DNA of 64,000 nucleotides from Prevotella aff. ruminicola Tc2-24 (GTDB lineage: Bacteria; Bacteroidota; Bacteroidia; Bacteroidales; Bacteroidaceae), in the NCBI RefSeq assembly GCF_900110895.1, contig NZ_FOIQ01000004.1, positions 248,001 to 312,000 on the forward strand. The letters run 5' to 3'. Under the pieces are notes generated by a model. It was not told the DNA's origin, ran no database searches, and saw only the letters and a program-made list of their open reading frames with translations. This document shows positions 26,805 through 36,300 of this stretch, piece by piece (the first letter of the stretch is position 1; the number at the start of each line of letters is the position of its first letter). The position numbers and the translations under genes were made by a program.

Positions 26805-26812
26805 CAAAGATA
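26805..26812 (-). promoter_or_regulatory. Promoter -7 box for the mannosyltransferase-plsC-phosphoesterase unit
   Basis: TATCTTTG on the minus strand, 22 nt upstream of the ATG at 26782. Confidence 0.6.
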
Positions 26813-26907
26813 CGAATTAAATTAGAATAAAGGTCAACGAGTCGCGTTTTTTTACGGTCGTCCTACTTTTTTTCTCAATTCTTAACTCTTAATTCTTATT
26901 TTCTCCG

Positions 26908-26915
26908 TACCTTTG
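26908..26915 (+). promoter_or_regulatory. Promoter -7 box for mfd
   Basis: TACCTTTG ends 12 nt before the mfd ATG, implying a leader of only about 5-8 nt. Confidence 0.65.
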
Positions 26916-26927
26916 CAGTCGGTTCTG

Positions 26928-29900
26928 ATGAATATACAGGAATTAGAAAGTGTCTATACCCGTTTGCCGCAGGTGTCGGCGGTGGTAGATCTGTTAGGGA
27001 AATCTTCGGTGAAGACGATTTTCCTCGAGGGCTTGTTGGGCTCCTCGTCATCCATGCTCTTCGGCTGTCTGGCACCGAGGGTCAAGGCCCCGCTGCTTTT
27101 CATCCTCCAGGATGCCGAGGAGGCCGGTTATTTCTACCACGACCTCACCCAGTTGTTAGGCAACCGCGACGTGCTGTTCTTCCCCTCCAGTTACCGCCGT
27201 TCCATCAAGTACGCCCAGCGCGATGCGGCCAGTGAGATCCTCCGCACGGAAGTGCTGGCGCGCCTCTCTGCCGACAGTCAGGAGTCGTCCGCCCTGTATA
27301 TCGTGACCTATCCGGAGGCGTTGGCCGAGATGGTGGTATCCAAACAGGCCCTCGACACCCGGACTCTCGTCCTGGAGAAAGACCAGACCATCGCCGTGTC
27401 GGAGATCGAGACCACCCTTCGTGGCTTCGGCTTCAAGGAGGTCGACTACGTCTATGAGCCGGGTCAGTTCGCCCTTCGCGGTTCCATCCTCGACGTCTAT
27501 TCCTATAGCTGTGAGTATCCCTACCGTATCGACTTCTTCGGCGACGATATCGACTCCATCCGTACCTTTGAGGTCGAGGACCAGCTGTCGAAGGACCGGC
27601 GCGACCGTATCGAGATCGTGCCCGAGTTGGCCGTCTCCACCGAGAACAAGGAGCCTTTCCTCTCGTTCGTGCCCAGACAGGTGGTCTTGGTGGTCAAGGA
27701 CTATCTCTATGTGCGCGATGCCATCGACCGTGCCTATCAGGAAGGCTTCTCCTCACAGGCCCGACTGGAGCAGTTGGAGGCCGCCACGGAGATGGAGCAG
27801 CGCGAGATCGAGCGCCAGTTCCGGAAGGAGTCGCAGCTCATCACGGGGGCACAGTTCATGACTGATGCCGAGACGTTCCGTCGGGTGGAGTTCGGCCATC
27901 GTCCGTCATCCCAGTCCCAGTCCACGGTCCGCTTCAATATCACCACCCAACCGCTGTTCCATAAGAACTTCGAGCTGCTGACGAAGGCGTTCGACGACTA
28001 CCTCCTTCAGGGTTATCGTATCTTCGTCCTTGCCGACAGTCAGAAGCAGAACGAGCGCCTGAAGGAGATCCTGACCTCCGCCGACCCCTCCAAGGGCGGT
28101 GAGCGCCCGCAGACAGAAGTGTTCACGCCGGTGGACAAGACCCTCCACGAAGGCTTCGTCGACGACGACCTGCGCGTCTGTGTCTTCACCGACCATCAGA
28201 TCTTCGACCGTTTCCATAAGTACAGTCTGAAGAGCGACAAGGCCCGCAGTGGTAAGATGGCGCTGACGCTGAAGGAGATCCAGCAGTTCGAGATCGGCGA
28301 CTATGTCGTGCATGTCGATCACGGCGTCGGTAAGTTCGGCGGTCTGGTGCGGATGCCGCAGGGCGACGGTTATCAGGAGATGATCAAGATCCTGTACCAG
28401 CGAGGCGACAGTATCTACGTGTCTATCCACTCCCTCTATAAGGTGGCGAAATACAAGTCGCAGGACAATGGTGAGCCACCCCGTCTCTCCACCCTGGGCA
28501 CCGGTCAGTGGGAGCGCCTGAAGGAACGCACCAAGAAACATATCAAGGATATCGCCCGCGACCTCATCAAGCTCTACGCCAAGCGCCGCCGTGAGAAAGG
28601 CTTCGCCTTCAGTCACGACACCTATATGCAGCACGAGCTCGAGGCCAGCTTCCTCTACGAGGATACGCCCGACCAGCTGAAGGCCACCCAGGATGTGAAG
28701 GCCGACATGGAGCGCGCCCGTCCGATGGACCGCCTCGTCTGTGGCGATGTGGGCTTCGGCAAGACCGAGGTGGCCGTGCGTGCCGCCTTCAAGGCCGCCA
28801 CCGACGGCAAGCAGGTGGCTGTGCTCGTGCCGACCACCGTACTGGCCTACCAGCACTTCCGCACCTTTGCCGGTCGTCTGAAGGACATGCCCGTGCGGGT
28901 CGACTACCTCACCCGTGCGCGGAGCACCAAGCAGACCACGGCCCTGCTCAAGGACCTGGCCGACGGTAAGATCGATATCCTCATCGGCACCCAGAAGCTC
29001 ATCGGCAAGAGCGTCGTGTTCAAGGACCTCGGCCTGCTCATCATCGACGAGGAGCAGAAGTTCGGTGTCTCCACCAAGGAGAAGCTGCGCCAGATGAAGT
29101 CCAGCGTCGACACCCTCACGATGTCGGCCACGCCCATCCCCCGCACCCTGCAGTTCTCCCTCGTGGGTGCCCGCGACCTGAGTGTCATCCAGACACCGCC
29201 GCCCAACCGTTATCCCATCCAGACCGAGATCCACACCTTCGGGGCCGAGATCATCACCGACGCCATCAACTTCGAGATGTCGCGCAACGGTCAGGTCTAT
29301 TTCGTCAACAACCGCATCTCCGACCTCACCCATATCGCCGAGATGATCCATAAGTATATCCCCGACGCGCGTGTTGCCATCGGTCACGGTCAGATGAAGC
29401 CCGAGGAGCTCGAGCAGATCATCCTCGACTTCTCCAACTACGACTACGACGTGCTGCTCTCCACCACCATCGTCGAGAACGGTATCGATATCCCCAATGC
29501 CAACACGATCATCATCAACGGCGCCCATAACTTCGGCCTCTCCGACCTCCATCAGATGCGAGGCCGTGTGGGCCGTGGCAACCGTAAGGCCTTCTGCTAC
29601 CTGCTGGCACCCCCGTTGGCCGCCCTCAACCCCGAGTCGCGCCGCCGTCTCGAGGCCTTGGAGAACTTCTCCGACCTCGGCTCCGGCATCAATATCGCCA
29701 TGCAAGACCTCGATATCCGTGGCGCCGGCAACCTCCTCGGCGCCGAGCAGTCGGGCTTCATCTCCGACCTCGGCTACGAGACCTATCAGAAGATCCTGAA
29801 CCAGGCCATGGCCGAGCTGAGAAGCGAGGAACCCGAGTTTGTCAAGGCCGAGAGCGCAGCAGATAAGAATGATCAGTCTTCGATGGTCAACGCCCAGTGG

Positions 29901-30368
29901 GTCGACGACTGTGCCCTCGAGTCCGACATCGAGATGTATTTCCCCGACCAGTATGTGCCCAACGACTCCGAGCGTATGCTCCTCTACCGAGAGCTCGACA
30001 ACCTGGCCAACCGCCACGACCTCGAGGCCTCGCTCGAGGCCTATCGCAGTCGTCTCAGAGACCGCTTCGGCGCGATCCCCGATGTCGCCGAAGAGCTCAT
30101 CCGTGTCGTTCCCCTCCGTGTCTGTGGCCGCCAGCTGGGCATCGAGAAGCTCATGCTCAAGCAGCAGAAGATGTACTTCTACTTCGTCAGCAACCCCGAC
30201 AGCCCCTACTATCAGAGCGAGGCCTTCGGCCGCATCCTGCAGTATGTGTCCACCCATGCCCGCCAGTGCAACTTCCGTGAGGCCGGCGGCAAGCGTTCCG
30301 TGGTCATCTCGTCCGTCGCCTCCGTCGAGGCTGCGCTGTCAATCTGTCGTAAGATTCTGACAGATTGA
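26928..30368 (+). CDS. mfd: Transcription-repair coupling factor Mfd
   Basis: A 1146-residue superfamily 2 translocase that removes stalled RNA polymerase and recruits nucleotide-excision repair. Domain order is normal: UvrB-like N-terminal part, the RNA polymerase-interacting domain (GDYVVHVDHGVGKFGGLV), RecG-like motor with Walker A GFGKTE (K612) and DEEQ box (D707), TATPIPRTL, VENGIDIPNANT, QMRGRVGRG, and the C-terminal TRCF domain. ATG 26928 is used; the in-frame TTG at 26913 lies inside the promoter box. Strong use of C/G-ending codons creates long open frames on the opposite strand, which are not genes. Confidence 0.97.
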   Translation: MNIQELESVYTRLPQVSAVVDLLGKSSVKTIFLEGLLGSSSSMLFGCLAPRVKAPLLFILQDAEEAGYFYHDLTQLLGNRDVLFFPSSYRRSIKYAQRDAASEILRTEVLARLSADSQESSALYIVTYPEALAEMVVSKQALDTRTLVLEKDQTIAVSEIETTLRGFGFKEVDYVYEPGQFALRGSILDVYSYSCEYPYRIDFFGDDIDSIRTFEVEDQLSKDRRDRIEIVPELAVSTENKEPFLSFVPRQVVLVVKDYLYVRDAIDRAYQEGFSSQARLEQLEAATEMEQREIERQFRKESQLITGAQFMTDAETFRRVEFGHRPSSQSQSTVRFNITTQPLFHKNFELLTKAFDDYLLQGYRIFVLADSQKQNERLKEILTSADPSKGGERPQTEVFTPVDKTLHEGFVDDDLRVCVFTDHQIFDRFHKYSLKSDKARSGKMALTLKEIQQFEIGDYVVHVDHGVGKFGGLVRMPQGDGYQEMIKILYQRGDSIYVSIHSLYKVAKYKSQDNGEPPRLSTLGTGQWERLKERTKKHIKDIARDLIKLYAKRRREKGFAFSHDTYMQHELEASFLYEDTPDQLKATQDVKADMERARPMDRLVCGDVGFGKTEVAVRAAFKAATDGKQVAVLVPTTVLAYQHFRTFAGRLKDMPVRVDYLTRARSTKQTTALLKDLADGKIDILIGTQKLIGKSVVFKDLGLLIIDEEQKFGVSTKEKLRQMKSSVDTLTMSATPIPRTLQFSLVGARDLSVIQTPPPNRYPIQTEIHTFGAEIITDAINFEMSRNGQVYFVNNRISDLTHIAEMIHKYIPDARVAIGHGQMKPEELEQIILDFSNYDYDVLLSTTIVENGIDIPNANTIIINGAHNFGLSDLHQMRGRVGRGNRKAFCYLLAPPLAALNPESRRRLEALENFSDLGSGINIAMQDLDIRGAGNLLGAEQSGFISDLGYETYQKILNQAMAELRSEEPEFVKAESAADKNDQSSMVNAQWVDDCALESDIEMYFPDQYVPNDSERMLLYRELDNLANRHDLEASLEAYRSRLRDRFGAIPDVAEELIRVVPLRVCGRQLGIEKLMLKQQKMYFYFVSNPDSPYYQSEAFGRILQYVSTHARQCNFREAGGKRSVVISSVASVEAALSICRKILTD

Positions 30369-30383
30369 CGCATCTTTTCCCCT

Positions 30384-30399
30384 TGGCATTTTTCTTGCT
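30384..30399 (+). promoter_or_regulatory. Candidate sigma-54 promoter for hsp20
   Basis: TGGCATTTTTCTTGCT has the -24 TGGCA and -12 TTGCT elements at exactly the sigma-54 spacing (first G of GG to G of GC is 12 nt). The start site would be near 30411, giving a leader of about 77 nt. No TAnnTTTG box is seen in front of this gene. Confidence 0.45.
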
Positions 30400-30472
30400 T
30401 CCTGTTCAGTGAACAACGCCTCCAACGAGGCCGCGTTCAGAATGAATAGTATTAACAACTTAAAAGTATAAC

Positions 30473-30480
30473 GAGGAGGT
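30473..30480 (+). promoter_or_regulatory. Strong Shine-Dalgarno sequence of hsp20
   Basis: GAGGAGGT lies 7 nt before the ATG at 30488. It is the clearest ribosome-binding site in the window; most genes here have none. Confidence 0.75.
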
Positions 30481-30487
30481 AACAACT

Positions 30488-30913
30488 ATGATGCCAATGA
30501 TGAGAAGTAACAACTGGGTTCCCAGTGTATTCAACGATTTGTTCGATGTTGATCTGATGCCGAAGGCCAACTTCACAGCACCAGCTATCAATGTGAAAGA
30601 AAACGACAAGTCCTACACCGTAGAACTTGCTGCACCGGGCATGAAAAAGGAGGACTTCAACGTACACATCAACGACGAGGGCAACCTCATGATCAAGATG
30701 GAGAGCAAGAACGAGAAGAAAGACGAGGACAAGACCACCCGCTATCTGCGTCGTGAGTTCTCTTACACCAAGTTCGAGCAGACCCTGATCCTGCCCGACG
30801 ACGTCAAGCGCGAGGAGATCACAGCGAAGGTCGACAACGGTGTCCTCACCGTCGAGCTCCCGAAGGTTGTTGAAGAGAAAGTCAAGGTCTCCAGGCAGAT
30901 CGACATCGTATAA
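30488..30913 (+). CDS. Small heat-shock protein, Hsp20/alpha-crystallin family
   Basis: A 141-residue ATP-independent chaperone. A short N-terminal arm (NNWVPSVFNDLFD) is followed by the alpha-crystallin domain from about residue 35, with ELAAPGMKKEDFNVHI, REFSYTKFEQTLILPDDV and the closing VDNGVLTVELPK. The C-terminal tail is short. It holds unfolding proteins for refolding. It has an unusually strong ribosome-binding site and a sigma-54-like promoter, and it ends in a good terminator, so it is a single-gene, probably stress- or starvation-controlled unit. Confidence 0.93.
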   Translation: MMPMMRSNNWVPSVFNDLFDVDLMPKANFTAPAINVKENDKSYTVELAAPGMKKEDFNVHINDEGNLMIKMESKNEKKDEDKTTRYLRREFSYTKFEQTLILPDDVKREEITAKVDNGVLTVELPKVVEEKVKVSRQIDIV

Positions 30914-30942
30914 ATGCAAGGTTTTTAGTTATTGTTTGACAA

Positions 30943-30970
30943 GAAGAGAGGGGAAACCCTCTCTTTTTTC
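30943..30970 (+). terminator. Rho-independent terminator of hsp20
   Basis: Perfect stem AGAGAGGG-GAAA-CCCTCTCT (30945-30964) with a GNRA-type loop and a following T tract. Confidence 0.92.
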
Positions 30971-31016
30971 TTTTCCCCCTCCCACATACGGTTCCTGTGG
31001 ATGGGGGGATCTTTGG

Positions 31017-31150
31017 CTTAAAGAGATGCCTCCTATGAGTCATTCAGATAGGGTTTACGAGTCATGGAGATAGGGCCTATACCCCTATAGGGATTATCTC
31101 CATCAGTCGTAGATGACGTCTCTTTCACCGAAAGGGATTATCTCTTTCAC
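31017..31150. repeat. AGATA-type compound intergenic repeat, copy A
   Basis: Built from short variants of (C/G)AGATAGGG and GAGATAATCCC in both orientations, including an imperfect hairpin GGAGATAGGG...CCC.CTATAGGGATTATCTCC (31065-31101). It shares AGATAGGGTTTACGAGT (31046-31062) exactly with the copy at 60931-60947, and a 19-nt stretch in opposite orientation (31132-31150 against 60946-60964). No gene is seen here. Confidence 0.7.
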
Positions 31151-31251
31151 CCATAGTTGGGGGGGGCGCCACACTTGTCTGGTCGCTTATCAAGGTACAA
31201 CATTTCAAAGAGCACTTTTTCGTAGTAGGGCGTGGAAGGGTCACTACCTTG

Positions 31252-31266
31252 CTTCGACAGGCTCAG
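31252..31266. repeat. CTTCGACAGGCTCAG repeat
   Basis: A 15-nt motif that recurs inverted at 60855-60869, near the second AGATA repeat. Similar short repeats are widespread in bacterial genomes. Confidence 0.65.
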
Positions 31267-31304
31267 CAACCGTGCCCCTTCCATAATCTTCTTCTGCTTT
31301 TATT

Positions 31305-31442
31305 TGTGACAGATGGTACAGATGACAGATGGGTTATAAGATTTCTCACGCGTGTACGCAGGAACTCTCGAGCCGCCAAAAGTTCCTGCGTACACGCGCA
31401 TGTGTATTCAGGACCCATCTGTCATCTGTACCATCTGTCACA
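31305..31442. repeat. Nested inverted repeat, 138 bp
   Basis: The outer arms (31305-31333 and 31414-31442) are perfect 29-bp inverted repeats made of TGACAGATGGTACAGA-like sequence. Inside them is a second perfect 18-bp inverted repeat (31349-31366 and 31381-31398) around a 14-nt loop. There is no reading frame and no obvious target-site duplication. The structure could fold as one long hairpin in RNA, or be a MITE-like element. Confidence 0.85.
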
Positions 31443-31534
31443 CAGGAGGGGGGCGAAAATGTATGTGATGTACTTGGTCCATGAGCTATCAATATAAGTC
31501 TGGGAACAAAGATACAAAATAAAATCGGGAATTA

Positions 31535-31572
31535 GGTGTATGCATGCAGTGCATGCACTGCATGCATACACC
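31535..31572. repeat. Perfect 38-bp palindrome
   Basis: Both halves (19 bp) match exactly with no central loop, and the centre is rich in TGCATGCA steps. It sits alone in the gene-free stretch between hsp20 and susD. Confidence 0.85.
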
Positions 31573-31652
31573 ATAAGTAACTGATTATCTGTGTTTTAAT
31601 TTTCTAGCTTCACCCCCTCGCGCCTGCCGTGTGGGGTGGGGGGTGAACATAT

Positions 31653-31684
31653 AAGGCTGCACCCCATCGTCGGGGTGCAGCCTT
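31653..31684. terminator. Stem-loop downstream of the SusCD operon
   Basis: Perfect 13-bp stem (AAGGCTGCACCCC, 6-nt loop, complement) 49 bp beyond the susD stop. Neither side has a long T tract, so its role as the operon terminator is inferred from position and strength. Confidence 0.6.
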
Positions 31685-31732
31685 CATTAACCAATCAATC
31701 ATAAATGTATGATGTGAAAACTTTTTCCGTGA

Positions 31733-33307
31733 TTAGTAGCCGGGGTTCTGGTCGGCATCGGTGATGGCGTTGTTGGAGTTGATCTCCAGCGTGGGGAAGG
31801 GCAGCAGCATGGCGCGCTGGGCCATCTCCGGCGTACAGATGAAGTAGTCTTCCTTATACTTGGTCGACGACGGCTCGGGACAGTTGGCCGGATGGGCATT
31901 GTGGGCCTTCCAGTACTCGAGCAGGAACTCAGGACCGCGGCGACGCATGTCGAAATACTCGGTCTCCTCGCCGAGCAGCTCGAAGAAACGCTCGTACATG
32001 ATGCGATGACGGAACTCGGCCTTGGTCATGCCGCTCCAGTCGGCGGGCTGCGCAGCGGCGGGCTCGGCACTGTTGCGGGCACGGGCCAGCACCTCGTTGA
32101 CATACTGGTAGGCCTGGTCGGGACCGCTCACCTCGTTGATGGCCTCGGCGAGCATCAGCAGCACGTCGGCATAGCGCAGGTAGATGAAGTTCTGGGCGGT
32201 GTACTGGGCCACGTAGCGGGTGTCGAGGAACTTCTTGAGGTAAGGCCACATGCGGCCGCTACCCGTATCGCTGGTGTAGGCAGGATAGATCTCAACGGTG
32301 TCGACACCGCCGTTCTTTGTGTAGTAGTTGTAGATGATTCCTTCCTCGATGCGGGGATCGCCGGGATACTGCTCACGCCAGGTGTCGAAGATATATTTCG
32401 ACGGGCGGTAGCGGCCGTAAGGGTTGCTCGATGAGTTGGGCGTGAAGTCGCTGACATCGGGGGCGATGCCCTGGGTCCAGGTGCTGCCGTTGATGTCGGA
32501 GAACTGGATCTCGATGATCGACTCTGCCGTATTGCGGTTCTGTGCGTTGTACAGGGTCTGCAGGGGTACCAGCTGGTAGTGGCCATACACCTTCATGCAC
32601 TCGTCGATGCACTTCTGCCAGTAGGGGGAGCCTTCCTCGCCGTTGGCCAGGGTGATATACACCTTTGCCAGCAGGGCATGGGCGGCATAGCTGTTGGGAC
32701 GGCCGTCGGTGGGGTTCACCTCGGGCAGCAGCTCGGCAGCCTCCTGGAGGTCGGCGACCACCTGCTGATAGGTCTCCTCGACGGTAGAGCGCGGCATGTC
32801 GAGTGTGGTGCTGGTGATGGGGGTGAGGCGCAGGGGCAGACCGCCGAAGGCGCGCACCAGGTTGAAGTAGATCATGCCTCTGAGGAAATGGGCCTCGCCC
32901 TTGGCACGGGTCTTGAGCACGTCGGAGGCACCGCTGCCGTCGATCTTGCTGAGCAGGTCGTTACAGTCGGCGATGACACGGTAGCAGGTCTTGAAGTGAC
33001 GGCCGACGTACTTGTTGTCGGGCTCGGTCTTCTGGGCCTTGGAGTCGTTGTACGACGAACTGGTGTTGTTCATCGTGCCTCCTGCGGTGCAGAAGATGGT
33101 GTGGTAGTCGGACTGGAACACGTTGTAGCTGATCAGACCGTGGTAGCATCCCGTCAGGGCTGCCTCCACACTCTTGTCGTTGGAGTAGATGACTGCCTGC
33201 GAGGGGAACGAATCGGTGTTCTCTTCCAGGATGTCGTCACATGACGTGAACAGGGTGCTGCTTATCGTGAATAGTGCTGCTCCCAGCAGTATATTGATCT
33301 TTTTCAT
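31733..33307 (-). CDS. SusD/RagB-family nutrient-binding outer-membrane lipoprotein
   Basis: A 524-residue surface lipoprotein with signal peptide and lipid Cys23 (STLFTSCDD). The SusD fold is seen as the N-terminal TPR helices (AALTGCYHGLISYN, YRVIADCNDLL), the conserved AEAHFLRG-type stretch KGEAHFLRGMIYFNLVRAFGGLPL, and the C-terminal RYADVLLMLAEAINEV...RERFFELLGEETEYFDMRR. It binds glycan at the surface and closes over the SusC channel. ATG 33307 is chosen since it begins the signal peptide, 19 bp after susC. No polysaccharide-degrading enzyme is adjacent, so the substrate is unknown. Confidence 0.95.
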   Translation of the reverse strand: MKKINILLGAALFTISSTLFTSCDDILEENTDSFPSQAVIYSNDKSVEAALTGCYHGLISYNVFQSDYHTIFCTAGGTMNNTSSSYNDSKAQKTEPDNKYVGRHFKTCYRVIADCNDLLSKIDGSGASDVLKTRAKGEAHFLRGMIYFNLVRAFGGLPLRLTPITSTTLDMPRSTVEETYQQVVADLQEAAELLPEVNPTDGRPNSYAAHALLAKVYITLANGEEGSPYWQKCIDECMKVYGHYQLVPLQTLYNAQNRNTAESIIEIQFSDINGSTWTQGIAPDVSDFTPNSSSNPYGRYRPSKYIFDTWREQYPGDPRIEEGIIYNYYTKNGGVDTVEIYPAYTSDTGSGRMWPYLKKFLDTRYVAQYTAQNFIYLRYADVLLMLAEAINEVSGPDQAYQYVNEVLARARNSAEPAAAQPADWSGMTKAEFRHRIMYERFFELLGEETEYFDMRRRGPEFLLEYWKAHNAHPANCPEPSSTKYKEDYFICTPEMAQRAMLLPFPTLEINSNNAITDADQNPGY

Positions 33308-33326
33308 TGTTGCTGTGTTTATAGGG

Positions 33327-36300
33327 TTAGAATGTAACATTGAGTGTACAGCTGTATGAGCGTGTGATAGGTGCGCTTCCGTAGTCGATGCCGATACGCT
33401 TCGGGTCGTTGGAGAAGCTGTTGATGTCGGGGTTGTAGCCTGAGTAGTTGGTGATGGTGAAGAGGTTACGGCCTGTGAGGGTGAGCTGCATGGCGTTGAT
33501 GAGCTTCACGCGCTTCACGGGCACGTTCCATGTCAGGCTCAGGCTGCCCAGGCGCAGGAAACTGCCATCCTCGATCAGACGGTCGGTCAGCTCGCTCAGG
33601 GGTACACCGATGCGCGGATAGGTGGTGCTGGGCTTGTCGGCGCGCCATGCGTCGAAGTAGGCCTCGCGCAGGATGTTGTAGTCGTAGTAGGTATTGGTAT
33701 TGTCGAGCTTGTTGGCGTTGACCACCTCGTTGCCCACTGAGCCGTGGAACTGTGCGGACAGGGTGAAGTCCTTATAGGTGAGCGACGTGTTGAAGCCGAA
33801 GGTGAAGTCGGGGTTCGGGTCGCCCAGGATCACGCGGTCCTCGGTGTTGATGACGCCGTCCTCGTTGGTGTCGACATAGGCGATGTCGCCTGCCTTCAGG
33901 GCGTCGCCGTTGTACACCAGTCCGTTGGCCTGCTCGTCGCTCTGGAAGATACCGTTGGTCTTGTAGCCCCAGAACAGTCCGATGGGCTTGCCCTTGATGA
34001 AGATGTTGACAGGGAAGGCGGCCGAAGCGTAGTACGACAGGTTGGTGCCGTAGTAGGCCTCGTAGAACTCGGTGCCGTACTTGGTCAGGGGCAGACCGAG
34101 GTCGGTGATGCGGTTCTTGTTGTGCGACAGGTTGGCGCCGATGGTCCAGGTGAAGTCCTTGGTGCTCACGGGCACGGCATTGACTGCCACCTCGATACCG
34201 TTGTTCTGGATCGAGCCGCAGTTCACGTAGATCGAGCTGTAGCCTGTTGATACGGCGGTGTTCATCGACTGCAGGATGTCGTTGGTCTCCTTATGGTAGG
34301 CGTCGATGCTGAAGGTGAGGCGGTTGTTGAAGGCACCGAAGTCGATACCGGCGTTGACCTGTGTGGTGGCCTCCCACTTCAGGTCGGGGTTGGCGATCTT
34401 GCTGGGCTCCAGACCGACGATGTTCTGACCTGAGCCTGTGGAGTACTCCACATTGCCGTAGGTGTTCTGTGTGGCGTAGGCTGAGATACTCTGGTTACCG
34501 GTCATACCCCATCCCAGACGCACCTTCAGGTTGCTGAGCCACTGGCTGTCTTTCAGGAACTGCTCCTGGTTCACGCGCCAGGCCAGGGCCACCGAGGGAA
34601 AGAAGCTGTAGCGGTTGCCTTTCTGGAACTTGCTCGAGCCGTCGACACGGCCTGTCAGGGTGACGAGGTAGCGGTCGAGGTAGTTGTAGTTCATACGGAC
34701 CAGCGATGAGGCGGTGGTCTCGTTGGTCATCGAGTGACTGTTGGTATAGGTCTTGTTGGCATAGCCGATACCGTCGATGCCCAGACTCAGGATCGAGAAG
34801 TCCTCGCCCAGCATGCCGTAGCGGTTGGCATCGCGACGCTCGTAGGTGACACCGGCGGTTCCTGAGAGGTGATGGACGTGGTTCAGGGTGTAGTCGTAGT
34901 AGAACAGGGCCTCGAGGCCTTTCTTCAGACTTCTCAGCTCGCTGTAGCCCAGCTGACCGTTCACCTTCATGCCGGTGTACACACCTGTGCTGTACCAGCG
35001 TGAACGGGTCTTGTCGCGGTTGTCGTAGGAGCCCATCAGGTGGAAGGTGAGACCCTTGATGATCTTATAGTCGAGGGCGATCGACGCCATGGTGCGGTTC
35101 TCCTCGGAGTGGTCCTCATAGTCGGTGAGCCAGTTGGTCGGCGTGAGCTGCAGACCGGTATCGTCGTCGTCCTCGGGATCGACATTGGCGAAGGGCTTGG
35201 CCAGGACGGCATGGCGCGTCAGACTGGTGCGCTGGTTACCCTGTCCGTCGGTACCTGTGGTCATGTCGTTCACACGGCGCATCATGCTGAACGTACCCTT
35301 CAGCGCGAGGTTGTTGTTGAGCTTGTATTGGTAGTTCACACGGAGGTCGGCCTGTGACAGACCGGTGTTGCGGATGATACCTTTGTTGTCGAGGTAACCG
35401 CCAGCCACGTAGTAGTTGGCCTTGTCGTTACCACCGTTGGCCGACAGACGGTAGGACTGGGTGATGGCAGTGTGGAACAGCTCGCGCTGCCAGTCGCGGT
35501 TCTCGGGGTGGAAGTCGGCTTTGTAGAAGTCTTCTTCCTTCTCGTTCCTGTAGGCGATATACTCCTCGGCGTTGAGCACGTTGATGTGCTTGCTGGCACG
35601 GTCGAAAGAGATACCGGTGGTGAGGTTGATCTTGGCCTTGCCGCTCTTACCCTGCTTGGTGGTGATGAGCACGACACCGTTGGAGGCGCGGCTACCGTAG
35701 ATGGCTGTGGCAGAGGCGTCTTTCAGCACCTCGATGCTCTGGATGTCCTGGGGGTTGATACCTGTCAGACCGCTCTGGGTGGTCTGCACGGGGTCGCTAC
35801 CTGTGCCACCACCGCTGTTGGGGTTGCCGACGTCCTCGGTAGCGTCGTTCATGATAATACCATCGATCACGTACAGCGGTTCCTTGTTACCGTTGAGGGT
35901 AGAGGTACCGCGGATGCGCACGTTGACGAGTCCACCCAGCTGCGAGTCGCCGCCGTTGACATACACACCGGGGGCGTTACCCTGCAGCAGGTGGTCGATA
36001 CCTGAATTGTAGATGGCCTTGTCGTGGTCGACGGCCACTGAAGATACGGAGCCGGTCAAGTCGCTTTTCTTCATCTGACCGTAGCCCACCACCACCACTT
36101 CGTCGAGGCTGTGGGCGTCCTCGGTCAGACGGATGTCGATCTGATTCTTGTTGACCTTTATATGCTGTGTCAGATAGCCGATATAGCTGATCTGGATGGT
36201 GCTTCCCTTCGGTACGGTCAGCTCGTAGCGGCCGTTGATGTCGGTAACGGTTCCGTTGCCTGTGCCTTTCTCGGTGATGCTGGCGCCGATGATGCCCTCA

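Noticed and set aside
27906-30257. 783-codon open frame on the minus strand inside mfd
   Set aside because: It is a mirror of the strongly biased codons of mfd; the translation is low-complexity (Val/Leu/Gly/Glu/Asp-rich) and has no domain, while mfd is fully conserved.
31305-31442. Nested inverted repeat as an insertion sequence
   Set aside because: Too short for a transposase and no reading frame; only a non-autonomous element could fit.
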